From Leifsonia williamsii (GTDB lineage Bacteria > Actinomycetota > Actinomycetes > Actinomycetales > Microbacteriaceae): a stretch of 64,000 nucleotides of DNA. A model generated the notes under the pieces. It worked only from the letters and a program-made list of their open reading frames with translations. It had not been told where the DNA came from and did not search any database. Shown piece by piece: positions 17,505 to 26,106 of the stretch. How positions within the stretch are numbered: position 1 is the stretch's first letter; each line of letters starts with the position of its first letter. The stretch covers positions 3,596,001 through 3,660,000 of the forward strand of contig NZ_JAROCF010000001.1 of NCBI RefSeq assembly GCF_030433685.1, in the 5' to 3' direction. Made by a program: the position numbers and the translations under genes.

Positions 17505-18656
17505 GTGACTCTCCACGCCGACCCCATCGACCTCCTCCGCACCCGCACGAGCGAGAAGTGGACCGCGTATCCCGACGACGTGCTCCCCCTCTTCGTCGCC
17601 GAGATGGACTACCCGCTGGCCCCGCCGATCGCGGCCGCGCTGCACGCGGCCGTCGACCGCAACGACACCGGGTACATCGGCGCCGGGCGCGGGCTTCACC
17701 ACGCCTTCGCCGACTACGCGCGCTCGGCGTGGGGATGGGAGGTGGACCCCGCGGCCGTGCGCACCACCTCCGACATCGGCGTCGTCCTCGTGGAGGCGCT
17801 GCGCCGGCTGATCGAGCCCGGCGACCGGGTCGTCATCACGCCTCCGGTCTACCCGCCGTTCTTCTCGTACGTCCCGGAGGCCGGGGGTGTCGTGGAGGAG
17901 GTCCCTCTGCTGCAGACGGACGCCGACCCCGGCTGGTCGCTCGACCTGGCGGGGCTCGAGCGAGCCTTCGCGGGAGGCGCCCGCGCCCTCCTGCTGTGCA
18001 ACCCCCACAACCCGCTCGGGCTGGTGCATCCCGCGGACGAGCTCGCCGCCGTCGCCGAGCTCGCCGACCGCTACGGCGTCCCCGTCGTCAGCGACGAGGT
18101 GCACGCCCCGCTGGTGCACCGCGACGCCGTCTTCACCCCGTTCCTCGCGGTGTCGGAGGCCGCACGACGGGTCGGTGTCGCCGCGCACTCCGCGAGCAAG
18201 GCGTGGAACCTGGCCGGCCTCAAGTGCGCCTTCTTCGTCACCGCCTCGCCGTCGCAGCGAGCGCTGGTCGACGGCCTCCCGGTCGAGGTGGAGGAGCGCA
18301 CCAGCCTCTTCGGCCTGATCGCCGCCGAGGCGGCGTACCGCGAGGGCGCGCCGTGGCTGTCGGACGCGCTGGACGCGATCGAGGCGAACCGCCGGCTCCT
18401 GACGGACCTCTTGGCGGAGCACCTCCCCGACTCCCGCTACCGCGAGCCCCGCGCCAGCTACCTCGCCTGGGTCGACCTCCGCGCCTACGGGTGGGGCGAC
18501 GACCCTGCCGCCCGCATCCTCGAAGAGGCCCGCGTCGCCCTGGGCAACGGGCCGCAGTTCGGAAGGGAGGGCGCAGGGTTCGCGCGTATCAACCTCGCGT
18601 GCGACCCGAAGGTACTGAGAGATGCGGTGCTGAGGGTCGGTGGGATGCGCCGCTGA
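17505..18656 (+). CDS. PLP-dependent C-S lyase/aminotransferase, MalY/PatB family
   Basis: This fold-type I PLP enzyme of 383 residues shows the MalY/PatB hallmarks: LPLFVAEMDYPL near the N-terminus, CNPHNPLG, VVSDEVHAPL and the Schiff-base Lys (about residue 232) in AHSASKAWNLAGLK. Members cleave cystathionine or cysteine conjugates, so a role in sulfur amino-acid metabolism is likely. Start is uncertain: an in-frame GTG lies three codons further up; neither has a strong ribosome site. It stands alone between guaB3 and the secretion cassette. Confidence 0.88.
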   Translation: MTLHADPIDLLRTRTSEKWTAYPDDVLPLFVAEMDYPLAPPIAAALHAAVDRNDTGYIGAGRGLHHAFADYARSAWGWEVDPAAVRTTSDIGVVLVEALRRLIEPGDRVVITPPVYPPFFSYVPEAGGVVEEVPLLQTDADPGWSLDLAGLERAFAGGARALLLCNPHNPLGLVHPADELAAVAELADRYGVPVVSDEVHAPLVHRDAVFTPFLAVSEAARRVGVAAHSASKAWNLAGLKCAFFVTASPSQRALVDGLPVEVEERTSLFGLIAAEAAYREGAPWLSDALDAIEANRRLLTDLLAEHLPDSRYREPRASYLAWVDLRAYGWGDDPAARILEEARVALGNGPQFGREGAGFARINLACDPKVLRDAVLRVGGMRR

Positions 18657-18712
18657 CACGCAAAAGGGGGGCGGCGCAGCGCGCACTGTTATTTCTGATG
18701 CCAGGCTGATTC

Positions 18713-18735
18713 CCGCTCGGGAACGCCCCGAGCGG
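18713..18735 (+). promoter_or_regulatory. Stem-loop directly in front of the ribosome site
   Basis: A perfect 9-bp inverted repeat with a five-base loop ends one base before the AAAGG ribosome site of the small secreted protein gene. It could be the terminator of the upstream aminotransferase gene or a leader structure affecting translation; no T-tract follows, which favours the latter weakly. Confidence 0.4.
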
Positions 18736-18745
18736 AAAGGCAGTT

Positions 18746-19114
18746 GTGAAACTCAGGAACATCCTCGGCGCCGCCACCCTGGCGACGGTTCTCACCCTCG
18801 CTGCGGCTCCGGCGGCCTTCGCAGGCGGAATCCACGACTCGTGCACCTCCACGGCGCGCAGCGGAAGCCACAGCACGTGCGGCGGCACCACCGCCGCCGA
18901 GGACATGTGCGAGATCAGCACACCGGGGACGGCGACGACGTGCCCGGGCAGGCCGACTCCGACCCCCAAGCCGACGGAGCCCTCCCAGCCGTGCCCGAAG
19001 CCGACCACCACGCCGAAGCCGGTGACCACGCCGAAGCCGACCACGTCGTCGAAGCCGTGCCCCAAGGGCTCCCCGACGAGCAGCTCGTACTCCTCGTCCA
19101 ACTCCCGCTGGTGA
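18746..19114 (+). CDS. Small secreted Cys- and Pro/Thr-rich protein, function unknown
   Basis: I do not recognise this 122-residue protein. It has a clear Sec signal peptide of about 26 residues (MKL start, cleavage after PAAFA). A 45-residue Ser/Thr/Gly segment with four Cys follows, then a Pro/Thr/Lys stalk with PTPTPKPT-type repeats and two PCPK motifs. The C-terminus is a Ser-rich tail ending in Trp. There are six Cys in the mature part and no LPXTG. GTG start with an AAAGG ribosome site six bases ahead. It converges on the export operon and has a signal peptide very like that of the peptide on its far side. Confidence 0.75.
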   Translation: MKLRNILGAATLATVLTLAAAPAAFAGGIHDSCTSTARSGSHSTCGGTTAAEDMCEISTPGTATTCPGRPTPTPKPTEPSQPCPKPTTTPKPVTTPKPTTSSKPCPKGSPTSSSYSSSNSRW

Positions 19115-19120
19115 GACGAC

Positions 19121-19155
19121 GGGGCCGCCGCTCGCGACGCGCGAGCGGCGGCTCC
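19121..19155. terminator. Bidirectional terminator between secreted protein and permease genes
   Basis: A perfect 13-bp inverted repeat (19124-19152) with a three-base loop lies between two convergent stop codons. A CT-rich stretch follows on the plus strand. Confidence 0.7.
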
Positions 19156-19174
19156 TCTTCGTCGGGAAACGATC

Positions 19175-20209
19175 TCACCTGTCCTTCGCCATGCCCAACG
19201 GGTCGCGGAGCGGGAGGTCGATCATCAGAGCCAGCGCCACGGCGGACCAGACGGCGGCGCCGGCCACCCCGAGCATCGTCTGGGCGGTTGCATCCACGAT
19301 CGAGCCGCGCATCGTCACGGTCGTGAACGCGACGGACGTGGCTGCGATGCCCGCGATGATCAGTTGCTCGAGGCACACCAGAGCGCCGACGGCGTTCCGG
19401 GAGGAGCCGACGAGTCGATAGACCGCGAGCTCGCTCCTCCGCGACCTACCGGTCAGCCCGGCGGCGCATCCGGCCACGAGGGCTCCGCCGAGCGGCAGCA
19501 GCGTTCCAGGCCGCTTGCGGAAGTCAGCCAACACATCGGAGGCCTCTGAGAAGGTCTGATGAACCCCGATCGGGCCACCCTGGACATGGAGAGCGGATGC
19601 GAGGGAGACAGCCCTGCTGTTCGGGCGCTGGAAGAGGTCGAGCACCACGATGCACGCAGCAGCGCTGGCGACACTCGGGTCCAAAGCGACGACCACCGCA
19701 GAATTCGTGTCGATCCCGGCGGGCTGGTCATGCATCGCCTGTGCAGCAACAGAGCGACCCTCCGCCGTTATCAAGGAGACGGTGCCGCCGCTTTTCCAGA
19801 GAGCGGCCCCGATAAGCGCTCGGCCGTCCCGGAGTTGCGGGAACAGGCTCGTGCTGGCTTCCTGAACCGGAACCTCATCGCCCAGTTGGAGGAATGATGC
19901 ACTCGTTGCTTCTCTGAGAATCCCCGCCCTGGTCACCCCGGGGCGGTCTACGAGCGCCTCGCAGCTGGCTCGTGAGATCGCGACCGGGGAATCCCGGTCC
20001 GCCGCCTGGAACACGAGCACGCCTCGTCCCGCAGACGCCTGGGCCGCGAGGGCCGAGTGGAGTGCCTTGGTCTCCAACGTTGCGAACCAGGGAAGGGCCA
20101 TGCCGTAGACCAGCGCAAGAGGAATCAGCAGGGCGAGCCGGGATCGCGGCCCGGTCGCGTTGCGCCACGCTTCTCTGGCCATCGAGCCGACCGACCAGCC
20201 CTCTCTCAT
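19175..20209 (-). CDS. FtsX/MacB-type ABC transporter permease
   Basis: The protein has 344 residues with MacB topology: one N-terminal span (about 24-45), an extracytoplasmic domain of some 180 residues, then three spans (about 230-250, 268-292, 310-333). It is the membrane partner of the ATPase encoded immediately upstream; the ATG overlaps that gene's stop as ATGA. Such permeases work as mechanotransmitters for exporting or extracting peptides and lipids rather than as classical channels. Third positions contain more A and T than in neighbouring genes, hinting at a different origin. Last gene of the four-gene operon. Confidence 0.85.
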   Translation of the reverse strand: MREGWSVGSMAREAWRNATGPRSRLALLIPLALVYGMALPWFATLETKALHSALAAQASAGRGVLVFQAADRDSPVAISRASCEALVDRPGVTRAGILREATSASFLQLGDEVPVQEASTSLFPQLRDGRALIGAALWKSGGTVSLITAEGRSVAAQAMHDQPAGIDTNSAVVVALDPSVASAAACIVVLDLFQRPNSRAVSLASALHVQGGPIGVHQTFSEASDVLADFRKRPGTLLPLGGALVAGCAAGLTGRSRRSELAVYRLVGSSRNAVGALVCLEQLIIAGIAATSVAFTTVTMRGSIVDATAQTMLGVAGAAVWSAVALALMIDLPLRDPLGMAKDR

Positions 20210-20823
20210 CCGCCCCGCCCGCGCAATGACACCTGATGCTGAGCAGCACCGACAAGCAGGGGATCATGGGTGGCGACGACGATGGTCGTCACCGAGGCGA
20301 GATCATGCAGCACGGTCGCGAGCAGCTTCGTGTTCTGCTCGTCGAGGCTCGCCGACGGCTCGTCGGCGAAGATGATGGGCCGACGCGAGACCAGGGCCCG
20401 CGCGAAACCGACGCGTTGAAGCTCACCACCGGACAAGAGCATCGCAGCGGTGTCGGCGCGCTCCCCCAGACCGAGAATCCTCAGCTGTTCGTCTGCCAGC
20501 CGAGCGGCCTCGGAAAGAGCCACACCGCGGCTGAGGGCGCCCATCATCACATTTTCCCGAGCGCTTCGGGCGCCCAGCGCATTCGATCCCTGCGGCACCC
20601 AGGCGACCAACGAGGGATCCGGCTCGTCGAGTCCGGGTCCCACAGCGATCCGGCCGCTGTCGAGCCGGGTGAAGCCGGACATCGCGCTCAGCAGGGTCGA
20701 CTTCCCACTTCCGGAGGGTCCGGTCAGGGCGGTTACCCGATGCGTCGGGAAGACCGCCGAGAAGTCGTGGAGGACGATCCGCCGTCCGAACCGGACAGAG
20801 GCGTGCGCCACGGTTATCTGCAT
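20206..20823 (-). CDS. ABC transporter ATP-binding protein, MacB/LolD-like
   Basis: This 205-residue ATPase has all the motifs: Walker A GPSGSGKS, Q-loop in WVPQGSNALG, signature LSGGE, Walker B IIFADEPSA, D-loop SLD and the switch His in VVATHD. It belongs with ATPases that pair with FtsX-type permeases. The ATG overlaps the adaptor stop by ten bases, and its stop overlaps the permease start. The nearest family precedent I know is the ATPase of lactococcin-972-type bacteriocin export clusters, but that is from architecture, not from a search. Confidence 0.9.
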   Translation of the reverse strand: MQITVAHASVRFGRRIVLHDFSAVFPTHRVTALTGPSGSGKSTLLSAMSGFTRLDSGRIAVGPGLDEPDPSLVAWVPQGSNALGARSARENVMMGALSRGVALSEAARLADEQLRILGLGERADTAAMLLSGGELQRVGFARALVSRRPIIFADEPSASLDEQNTKLLATVLHDLASVTTIVVATHDPLLVGAAQHQVSLRGRGG

Positions 20824-21941
20824 CGCCGCCTCGTCTCGGCCGCGGCGGACGTCGGATCGATGAGGAAGCGACGCCCGGCGAATTCATGAGGGATGGCGAC
20901 GACGCCGACCTCGCCTGGCATCGGCTCGGCGAATGCCAGGATCTCGCTCGAGGCGTGAGCCGGGTCCGGCCCGATGACGATGCACCTCCGTCCAGCGCTG
21001 CCCGCTAGAACGGCAGAGCCCGGGACCACCCCGACGCGCTCTGCGGCGGCGGTCTTCAGGAACACCCCGGAATACCTGGTCGTGCCGTCGTCGCCCTGCA
21101 ACCGCTTTGCATCACCTCGAGCCACCGCGTCGGTCAGGCTTCCGGCAAGTGCGGCAGCCTCCTCTGTCGAGGGGGTCACTGACGAGACCGGAACGTCCGT
21201 GCCGCCCATCTCGAGCACCAGGGCGCCAGCCGGTGGCCGCGGGCGCTGGTCGGGCGCGCCCGAGACGGTGAGGACCAAGTCAGTGATCGCGCCGCGTCCG
21301 CGCACGATCGGCGAGCCGGACGAGATCAGAGAACCGAGAAGCGGAACGACCGCGGTGAAGCTCTCAAGACCGGGCGGCGCGAATACGACCACGGCAGGAT
21401 CGAATACACCGGTAACCTCGAGCCCCTCCTCGCGCTGGAAGGAACGCACTGCCCATTCGACGCGAGGGCCGAAGACATCATCGATCTCATCAGCGGTCAG
21501 CAGTGCCCGAGCGACAAGGAATGCGGTCAGCGTACGAACATCCGCGCCGGTATCTCCTCGTCCAAGCGGGCGGTACAGCGGCGAGTTCCCAGTGATGATG
21601 TAGACGGGCCGCTGATCCACGGAGAGGATCTTCTGGCCGTTCGAGGGGGCGCCACCAACGGCCACGTCGACGCTGGTGACCGTCCCAGCGACTCCGCCGA
21701 TCAGCTCGATCTCCGGCGGGTAGGTCAGGGCGACGTCGACCGCCTGACGGTACGCACGCTCGCGCTCCCCGACGGTAGACATCCGATCGATGGATGGCGA
21801 CACCGCGGCTTCTTCGGCAGCGCCTGCCATCGGCAGCAACACCGCCGCGAGAATCACTGGCGCCACCCATAACGCGACGATGGGAGTCGTGCGGAGAGCG
21901 CCTGACATTCGCCTGCTCCGGTCCCGCCGGGAGTCATCCAT
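20814..21941 (-). CDS. Membrane-anchored peptidoglycan-binding adaptor, HlyD/MacA-like
   Basis: This is a 375-residue protein with one N-terminal span (about 20-42). A beta-rich lipoyl-like region (GGVAGTVTSVDVAVGGAP, then GQKILSVDQRPVYIITG) follows. Next is a peptidoglycan-binding domain 1 segment (LGRGDTGADVRTLTAFLV to VEWAVRSFQREEGLEVTG), and the C-terminal half is beta-rich. Actinobacterial proteins of this plan replace MacA in tripartite systems and tie the transporter to the cell wall. ATG chosen; a TTG one codon earlier is also in frame. It overlaps the lipoprotein stop by eight bases and the ATPase start by ten. Confidence 0.8.
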   Translation of the reverse strand: MDDSRRDRSRRMSGALRTTPIVALWVAPVILAAVLLPMAGAAEEAAVSPSIDRMSTVGERERAYRQAVDVALTYPPEIELIGGVAGTVTSVDVAVGGAPSNGQKILSVDQRPVYIITGNSPLYRPLGRGDTGADVRTLTAFLVARALLTADEIDDVFGPRVEWAVRSFQREEGLEVTGVFDPAVVVFAPPGLESFTAVVPLLGSLISSGSPIVRGRGAITDLVLTVSGAPDQRPRPPAGALVLEMGGTDVPVSSVTPSTEEAAALAGSLTDAVARGDAKRLQGDDGTTRYSGVFLKTAAAERVGVVPGSAVLAGSAGRRCIVIGPDPAHASSEILAFAEPMPGEVGVVAIPHEFAGRRFLIDPTSAAAETRRRCR

Positions 21942-22419
21942 CAATGCACTGGAGCGGGTCGATGCCGGCGCCGACCAGCTGGTCGTACATCTCGTGCAGA
22001 GTGCCAGCCGGCGTGATGCCTGCAGCCGTCAAACAGTCGCGGTACTGCGCCGCCTGCTCCGACGAATCCTCGCGGGACAGCTGCCATGTCGAGTCGACCA
22101 GCCGGAAGTGACGGTCGTAGCAGACGGACGCACTTCCGTCTTGCACCGCGGCTTCTGGAATCCGATAGTCGATGACCCGATTAGTCTCACCGAGTCGTTC
22201 GACGGCGTAACCTGCCGCCTCGACACAGGCCGAGTAACGCCGATACGCGTCCTGGTACTCGTCGTAGGAGACGACATGATCCGCAAGTGCTGATCGCTGC
22301 GCTTCGGACATTGCACCCGTGATCGCCGAGGCGTCTCCGGGTTCCGTCGGGACTGCCGAGGCGCACCCGCTGAGAGCGAGGACGAGCATGCCGATCATCG
22401 TCAACCTGAGAACGCGCAT
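21934..22419 (-). CDS. Putative lipoprotein with duplicated Y-x2-C-x2-AAG motif
   Basis: The 161-residue protein has a lipoprotein signal ending in the lipobox LSGC (Cys19). The mature part holds four further Cys and two copies of a Y-x-x-C-x-x-A-A-G motif (YSACVEAAGY and YRDCLTAAGI), suggesting an internal duplication with two disulfides. I do not recognise a function; as first gene of the export operon it could be an immunity or substrate-binding component. There is no ribosome site, and a TACATT hexamer lies six bases before the ATG, pointing to leaderless translation. Confidence 0.75.
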   Translation of the reverse strand: MRVLRLTMIGMLVLALSGCASAVPTEPGDASAITGAMSEAQRSALADHVVSYDEYQDAYRRYSACVEAAGYAVERLGETNRVIDYRIPEAAVQDGSASVCYDRHFRLVDSTWQLSREDSSEQAAQYRDCLTAAGITPAGTLHEMYDQLVGAGIDPLQCIDG

Positions 22420-22425
22420 GACACG

Positions 22426-22431
22426 AATGTA
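22426..22431 (-). promoter_or_regulatory. Candidate -10 box for a leaderless export-operon transcript
   Basis: TACATT on the minus strand ends six bases before the lipoprotein ATG, the spacing expected when transcription begins at the start codon. No Shine-Dalgarno sequence is present, which fits. The -35 region is weak. Confidence 0.4.
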
Positions 22432-22463
22432 GCGTCCAGTAGATTTCGAATGTCCAATTCTTC

Positions 22464-22492
22464 TTGACGTATTTCAGTGGATGCGCTTGTCT
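22464..22492 (+). promoter_or_regulatory. Candidate promoter of the small secreted peptide gene
   Basis: TTGACG and TTGTCT are separated by 17 bases, upstream of the peptide gene and back to back with the operon promoter. This placement would exclude start codons at or before the -35 box and supports the ATG used for the peptide. Confidence 0.4.
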
Positions 22493-22529
22493 GATGGAGT
22501 TCGGGATGGACCCGGACGGGAAGGGCTTC

Positions 22530-22868
22530 ATGAAACTCACGCAGGTCGCGGCGACCGCGGCCGTGACCATCGCATTCACGGCGCTGGCGACGACCCCGGC
22601 GCACGCTATCGGGAACAGGACCGAGAGTTGCGGCGCGAGCGGAAAAGTCATCGTCTCGTCATCGTCGACCGGTGCTGTCACCACACGGGTGTCAGGTTCC
22701 GGCAACTGTGAGCCATATGGCGCGGCGGCGACGTACGTCGTCCCGACGACGGGCGCGCGGTACACGACGGGCTGGTCGTACAGTTCCTCGCAGGCGGTCG
22801 CGAAGCCCGGCTATACGACCGTGGGCGGACTGCACAACACGTCTTACGGCAAGCAGTGGACCACGTGA
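22530..22868 (+). CDS. Small secreted peptide of unknown family, bacteriocin-like context
   Basis: I do not recognise this 112-residue protein. A 26-residue Sec signal (MKL start, cleavage after PAHA) leaves an 86-residue mature peptide. It is rich in Gly, Ser and Thr, with two Cys (mature positions 8 and 34) that may form a disulfide, several Tyr/Trp, and a QWTT end. It has no GGTWxYG or SNYxH motif of lactococcin 972. It is divergent from a MacAB-like operon, a layout seen for secreted bacteriocins. GAAGGG precedes the chosen ATG; an ATG eight codons earlier with GGAG is possible. Confidence 0.7.
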   Translation: MKLTQVAATAAVTIAFTALATTPAHAIGNRTESCGASGKVIVSSSSTGAVTTRVSGSGNCEPYGAAATYVVPTTGARYTTGWSYSSSQAVAKPGYTTVGGLHNTSYGKQWTT

Positions 22869-22925
22869 CCTCTCGTCCGCCACCGATCACTGAACCCGCA
22901 GCGCGGTGCAGGGGCGGCCCGACGA

Positions 22926-22965
22926 CAGAACCGCCGCACACGACGATGCGTGTGCGGCGGTTCTG
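22926..22965. terminator. Bidirectional terminator between peptide gene and guaB
   Basis: A perfect 17-bp inverted repeat with a six-base loop lies between the convergent stops of the secreted peptide gene and guaB. It marks the right border of the accessory cassette. Confidence 0.8.
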
Positions 22966-22984
22966 GTTCGCGGTCAGGCGACGA

Positions 22985-24583
<1,599 letters not shown>

Positions 24584-25561
24584 TCAGTCGACAGAGGCGA
24601 CGTCGAGCTCGACCGCCTTCCGACGCCCCTGGCGAGCAGCCACGATCATGTCGACGCTCAGGATGACGAGGGCGAGCCAGACGATGCTGAAACCGACCCA
24701 GCGCTCGGGCGGCATGGCCTCGTGCAGCACGAACACGCCCACCAGGAACTGGATGAAGGGCGCGAAGTATTGGATGAAGCCCATGTAGACGAGCGGGAGG
24801 CGACGGGAGGCCGCGGCGAAGAACAGCAGCGGCACCGCGGTGATGACGCCGGCGCCGACCATGGCGACGGTGTGCCAGACGCTCACCGTGCCGAACGTCA
24901 GGCCCGCGGTCGTCGCGACGACGATCAACTGCACGATGGCGACGGGCGTCAGCCAGAGCGTCTCGAGCGTCAGGCCGGAGACCGCGTCGACGGTCGGCCC
25001 CACGCGCTTCTTGATCAGGCCGTAGAAGCCGAACGAGAACGCGAGCAGCAGCGCGATCCACGGGAACGACCCGTAGCCGACGGCGAGCACGATCACCGCC
25101 ACGATGCTGACGCCGACGGCCACCCACTGCGCGACCCGCAGCCGCTCGCGCTGCACCACGACCCCGAGGAACACCGTGACGATCGGGTTGATGAAGTAGC
25201 CGAGCGCCGCCTCCACCACATGACCGCTCACCGTGGCCAGCACGTAGGTCTGCCAGTTGACGTAGATGAAGACTCCGGCGAGCCCCATCGTGAAGAGGAT
25301 GCGCCGGTTGCGCAGCAGCGCTCCGAACCGCCCCCACGCCCGCGTCACCGTGAGCACGATCGCGCAGAACACGAGCGAGAACAGCACGCGCCAGCCGACG
25401 ATCTCCCACGCGCTCGCGGGCACCAGCGACAGGAAGTAGATGGGGAGGATGCCCCACAGCACGTAGGCGGAGATCGCGTACGCGAGCCCCGGGCCGCGGT
25501 GCTGTTCGAGGGAGCTGGGCGCGGGAGTCACCGCGGTCTGGTCTTGCTGTGGCACTCGCAC
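24584..25561 (-). CDS. rarD: EamA/RarD family transporter
   Basis: The 325-residue protein has ten predicted spans in two EamA repeats, opening with GLAYAISAYVLWGILPIYF, the RarD signature. RarD proteins belong to the drug/metabolite transporter superfamily; substrates are largely unknown. GTG start with GGAG seven bases ahead; another GTG two codons in is possible. It stands alone between guaB and groES, with a terminator upstream. Confidence 0.9.
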   Translation of the reverse strand: MRVPQQDQTAVTPAPSSLEQHRGPGLAYAISAYVLWGILPIYFLSLVPASAWEIVGWRVLFSLVFCAIVLTVTRAWGRFGALLRNRRILFTMGLAGVFIYVNWQTYVLATVSGHVVEAALGYFINPIVTVFLGVVVQRERLRVAQWVAVGVSIVAVIVLAVGYGSFPWIALLLAFSFGFYGLIKKRVGPTVDAVSGLTLETLWLTPVAIVQLIVVATTAGLTFGTVSVWHTVAMVGAGVITAVPLLFFAAASRRLPLVYMGFIQYFAPFIQFLVGVFVLHEAMPPERWVGFSIVWLALVILSVDMIVAARQGRRKAVELDVASVD

Positions 25562-25626
25562 GAGATTACTCCGGACCGGGGACGTTCCGGCGAACGACGA
25601 AGGCGAACGACGTCCGCGAACGACGA

Positions 25627-25656
25627 AGGGCCCGGATGCCTGAGCATCCGGGCCCT
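25627..25656. terminator. Terminator after groES
   Basis: A perfect 13-bp GC-rich stem with a four-base loop lies 16 bases past the groES stop on the minus strand, before the rarD start. A T-containing stretch follows on the minus strand. Confidence 0.75.
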
Positions 25657-25672
25657 CGTCAGAGAGTGATCG

Positions 25673-25969
25673 TCAGCGGACGACGACCGCGAGCACGTCG
25701 CGGGCCGAGAGGACGAGGAACTCCTCGCCGCCGAACTTGACCTCGGTTCCGCCGTACTTGGAGTAGAGGACCTTGTCGCCGACGGCCACGTCGAGCGGGA
25801 CGCGGTTGCCGTTGTCGTCGATACGGCCGGGGCCGACGGCCACGACCTCGCCCTCCTGCGGCTTCTCCTTGGCGGTGTCGGGGATGACCAGACCCGAAGC
25901 GGTGGTCTGCTCAGCCTCGACCTGCTTGATGACGATGCGATCCTCGAGCGGCTTGATGGAGACCGACAC
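25673..25969 (-). CDS. groES: Co-chaperonin GroES
   Basis: This is the 98-residue, standard-length GroES subunit that caps the GroEL cage. It shows KPLEDRIVI at the N-terminus, the mobile loop around [16 protein letters not shown], and [18 protein letters not shown] start with GAAAGGGG ribosome site. No groEL follows, so this is an isolated groES. A CIRCE-like inverted repeat upstream indicates HrcA control. Confidence 0.97.
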   Translation of the reverse strand: MSVSIKPLEDRIVIKQVEAEQTTASGLVIPDTAKEKPQEGEVVAVGPGRIDDNGNRVPLDVAVGDKVLYSKYGGTEVKFGGEEFLVLSARDVLAVVVR

Positions 25970-26017
25970 GGTTGACCCCTTTCATGTGACGAACACTGTC
26001 TTGACAGAAGACTGGAG

Positions 26018-26044
26018 TTAGCAAACTCACACCGAGAGTGCTAA
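26018..26044 (-). promoter_or_regulatory. CIRCE-like HrcA operator upstream of groES
   Basis: The 27-base element has one perfect half-site (GAGTGCTAA) and one degenerate half-site (TTAGCAAAC, two mismatches to TTAGCACTC), with the canonical nine-base spacer. It lies about 50 bases before the groES start, within the divergent promoter region shared with the methyltransferase gene. Confidence 0.85.
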
Positions 26045-26106
26045 CACGAGTCTAGGGGGTGCTTTAGCAGTCTCGCAACGTGAGTGCCAGGCGGTAGTTT
26101 GAGGGC

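Noticed and set aside
22530..22868. Assignment of the secreted peptide to the lactococcin 972 family
   Set aside because: Context fits, but the GGTWxYG start and SNYxH motif of the family are absent, so only the resemblance of gene layout is claimed.
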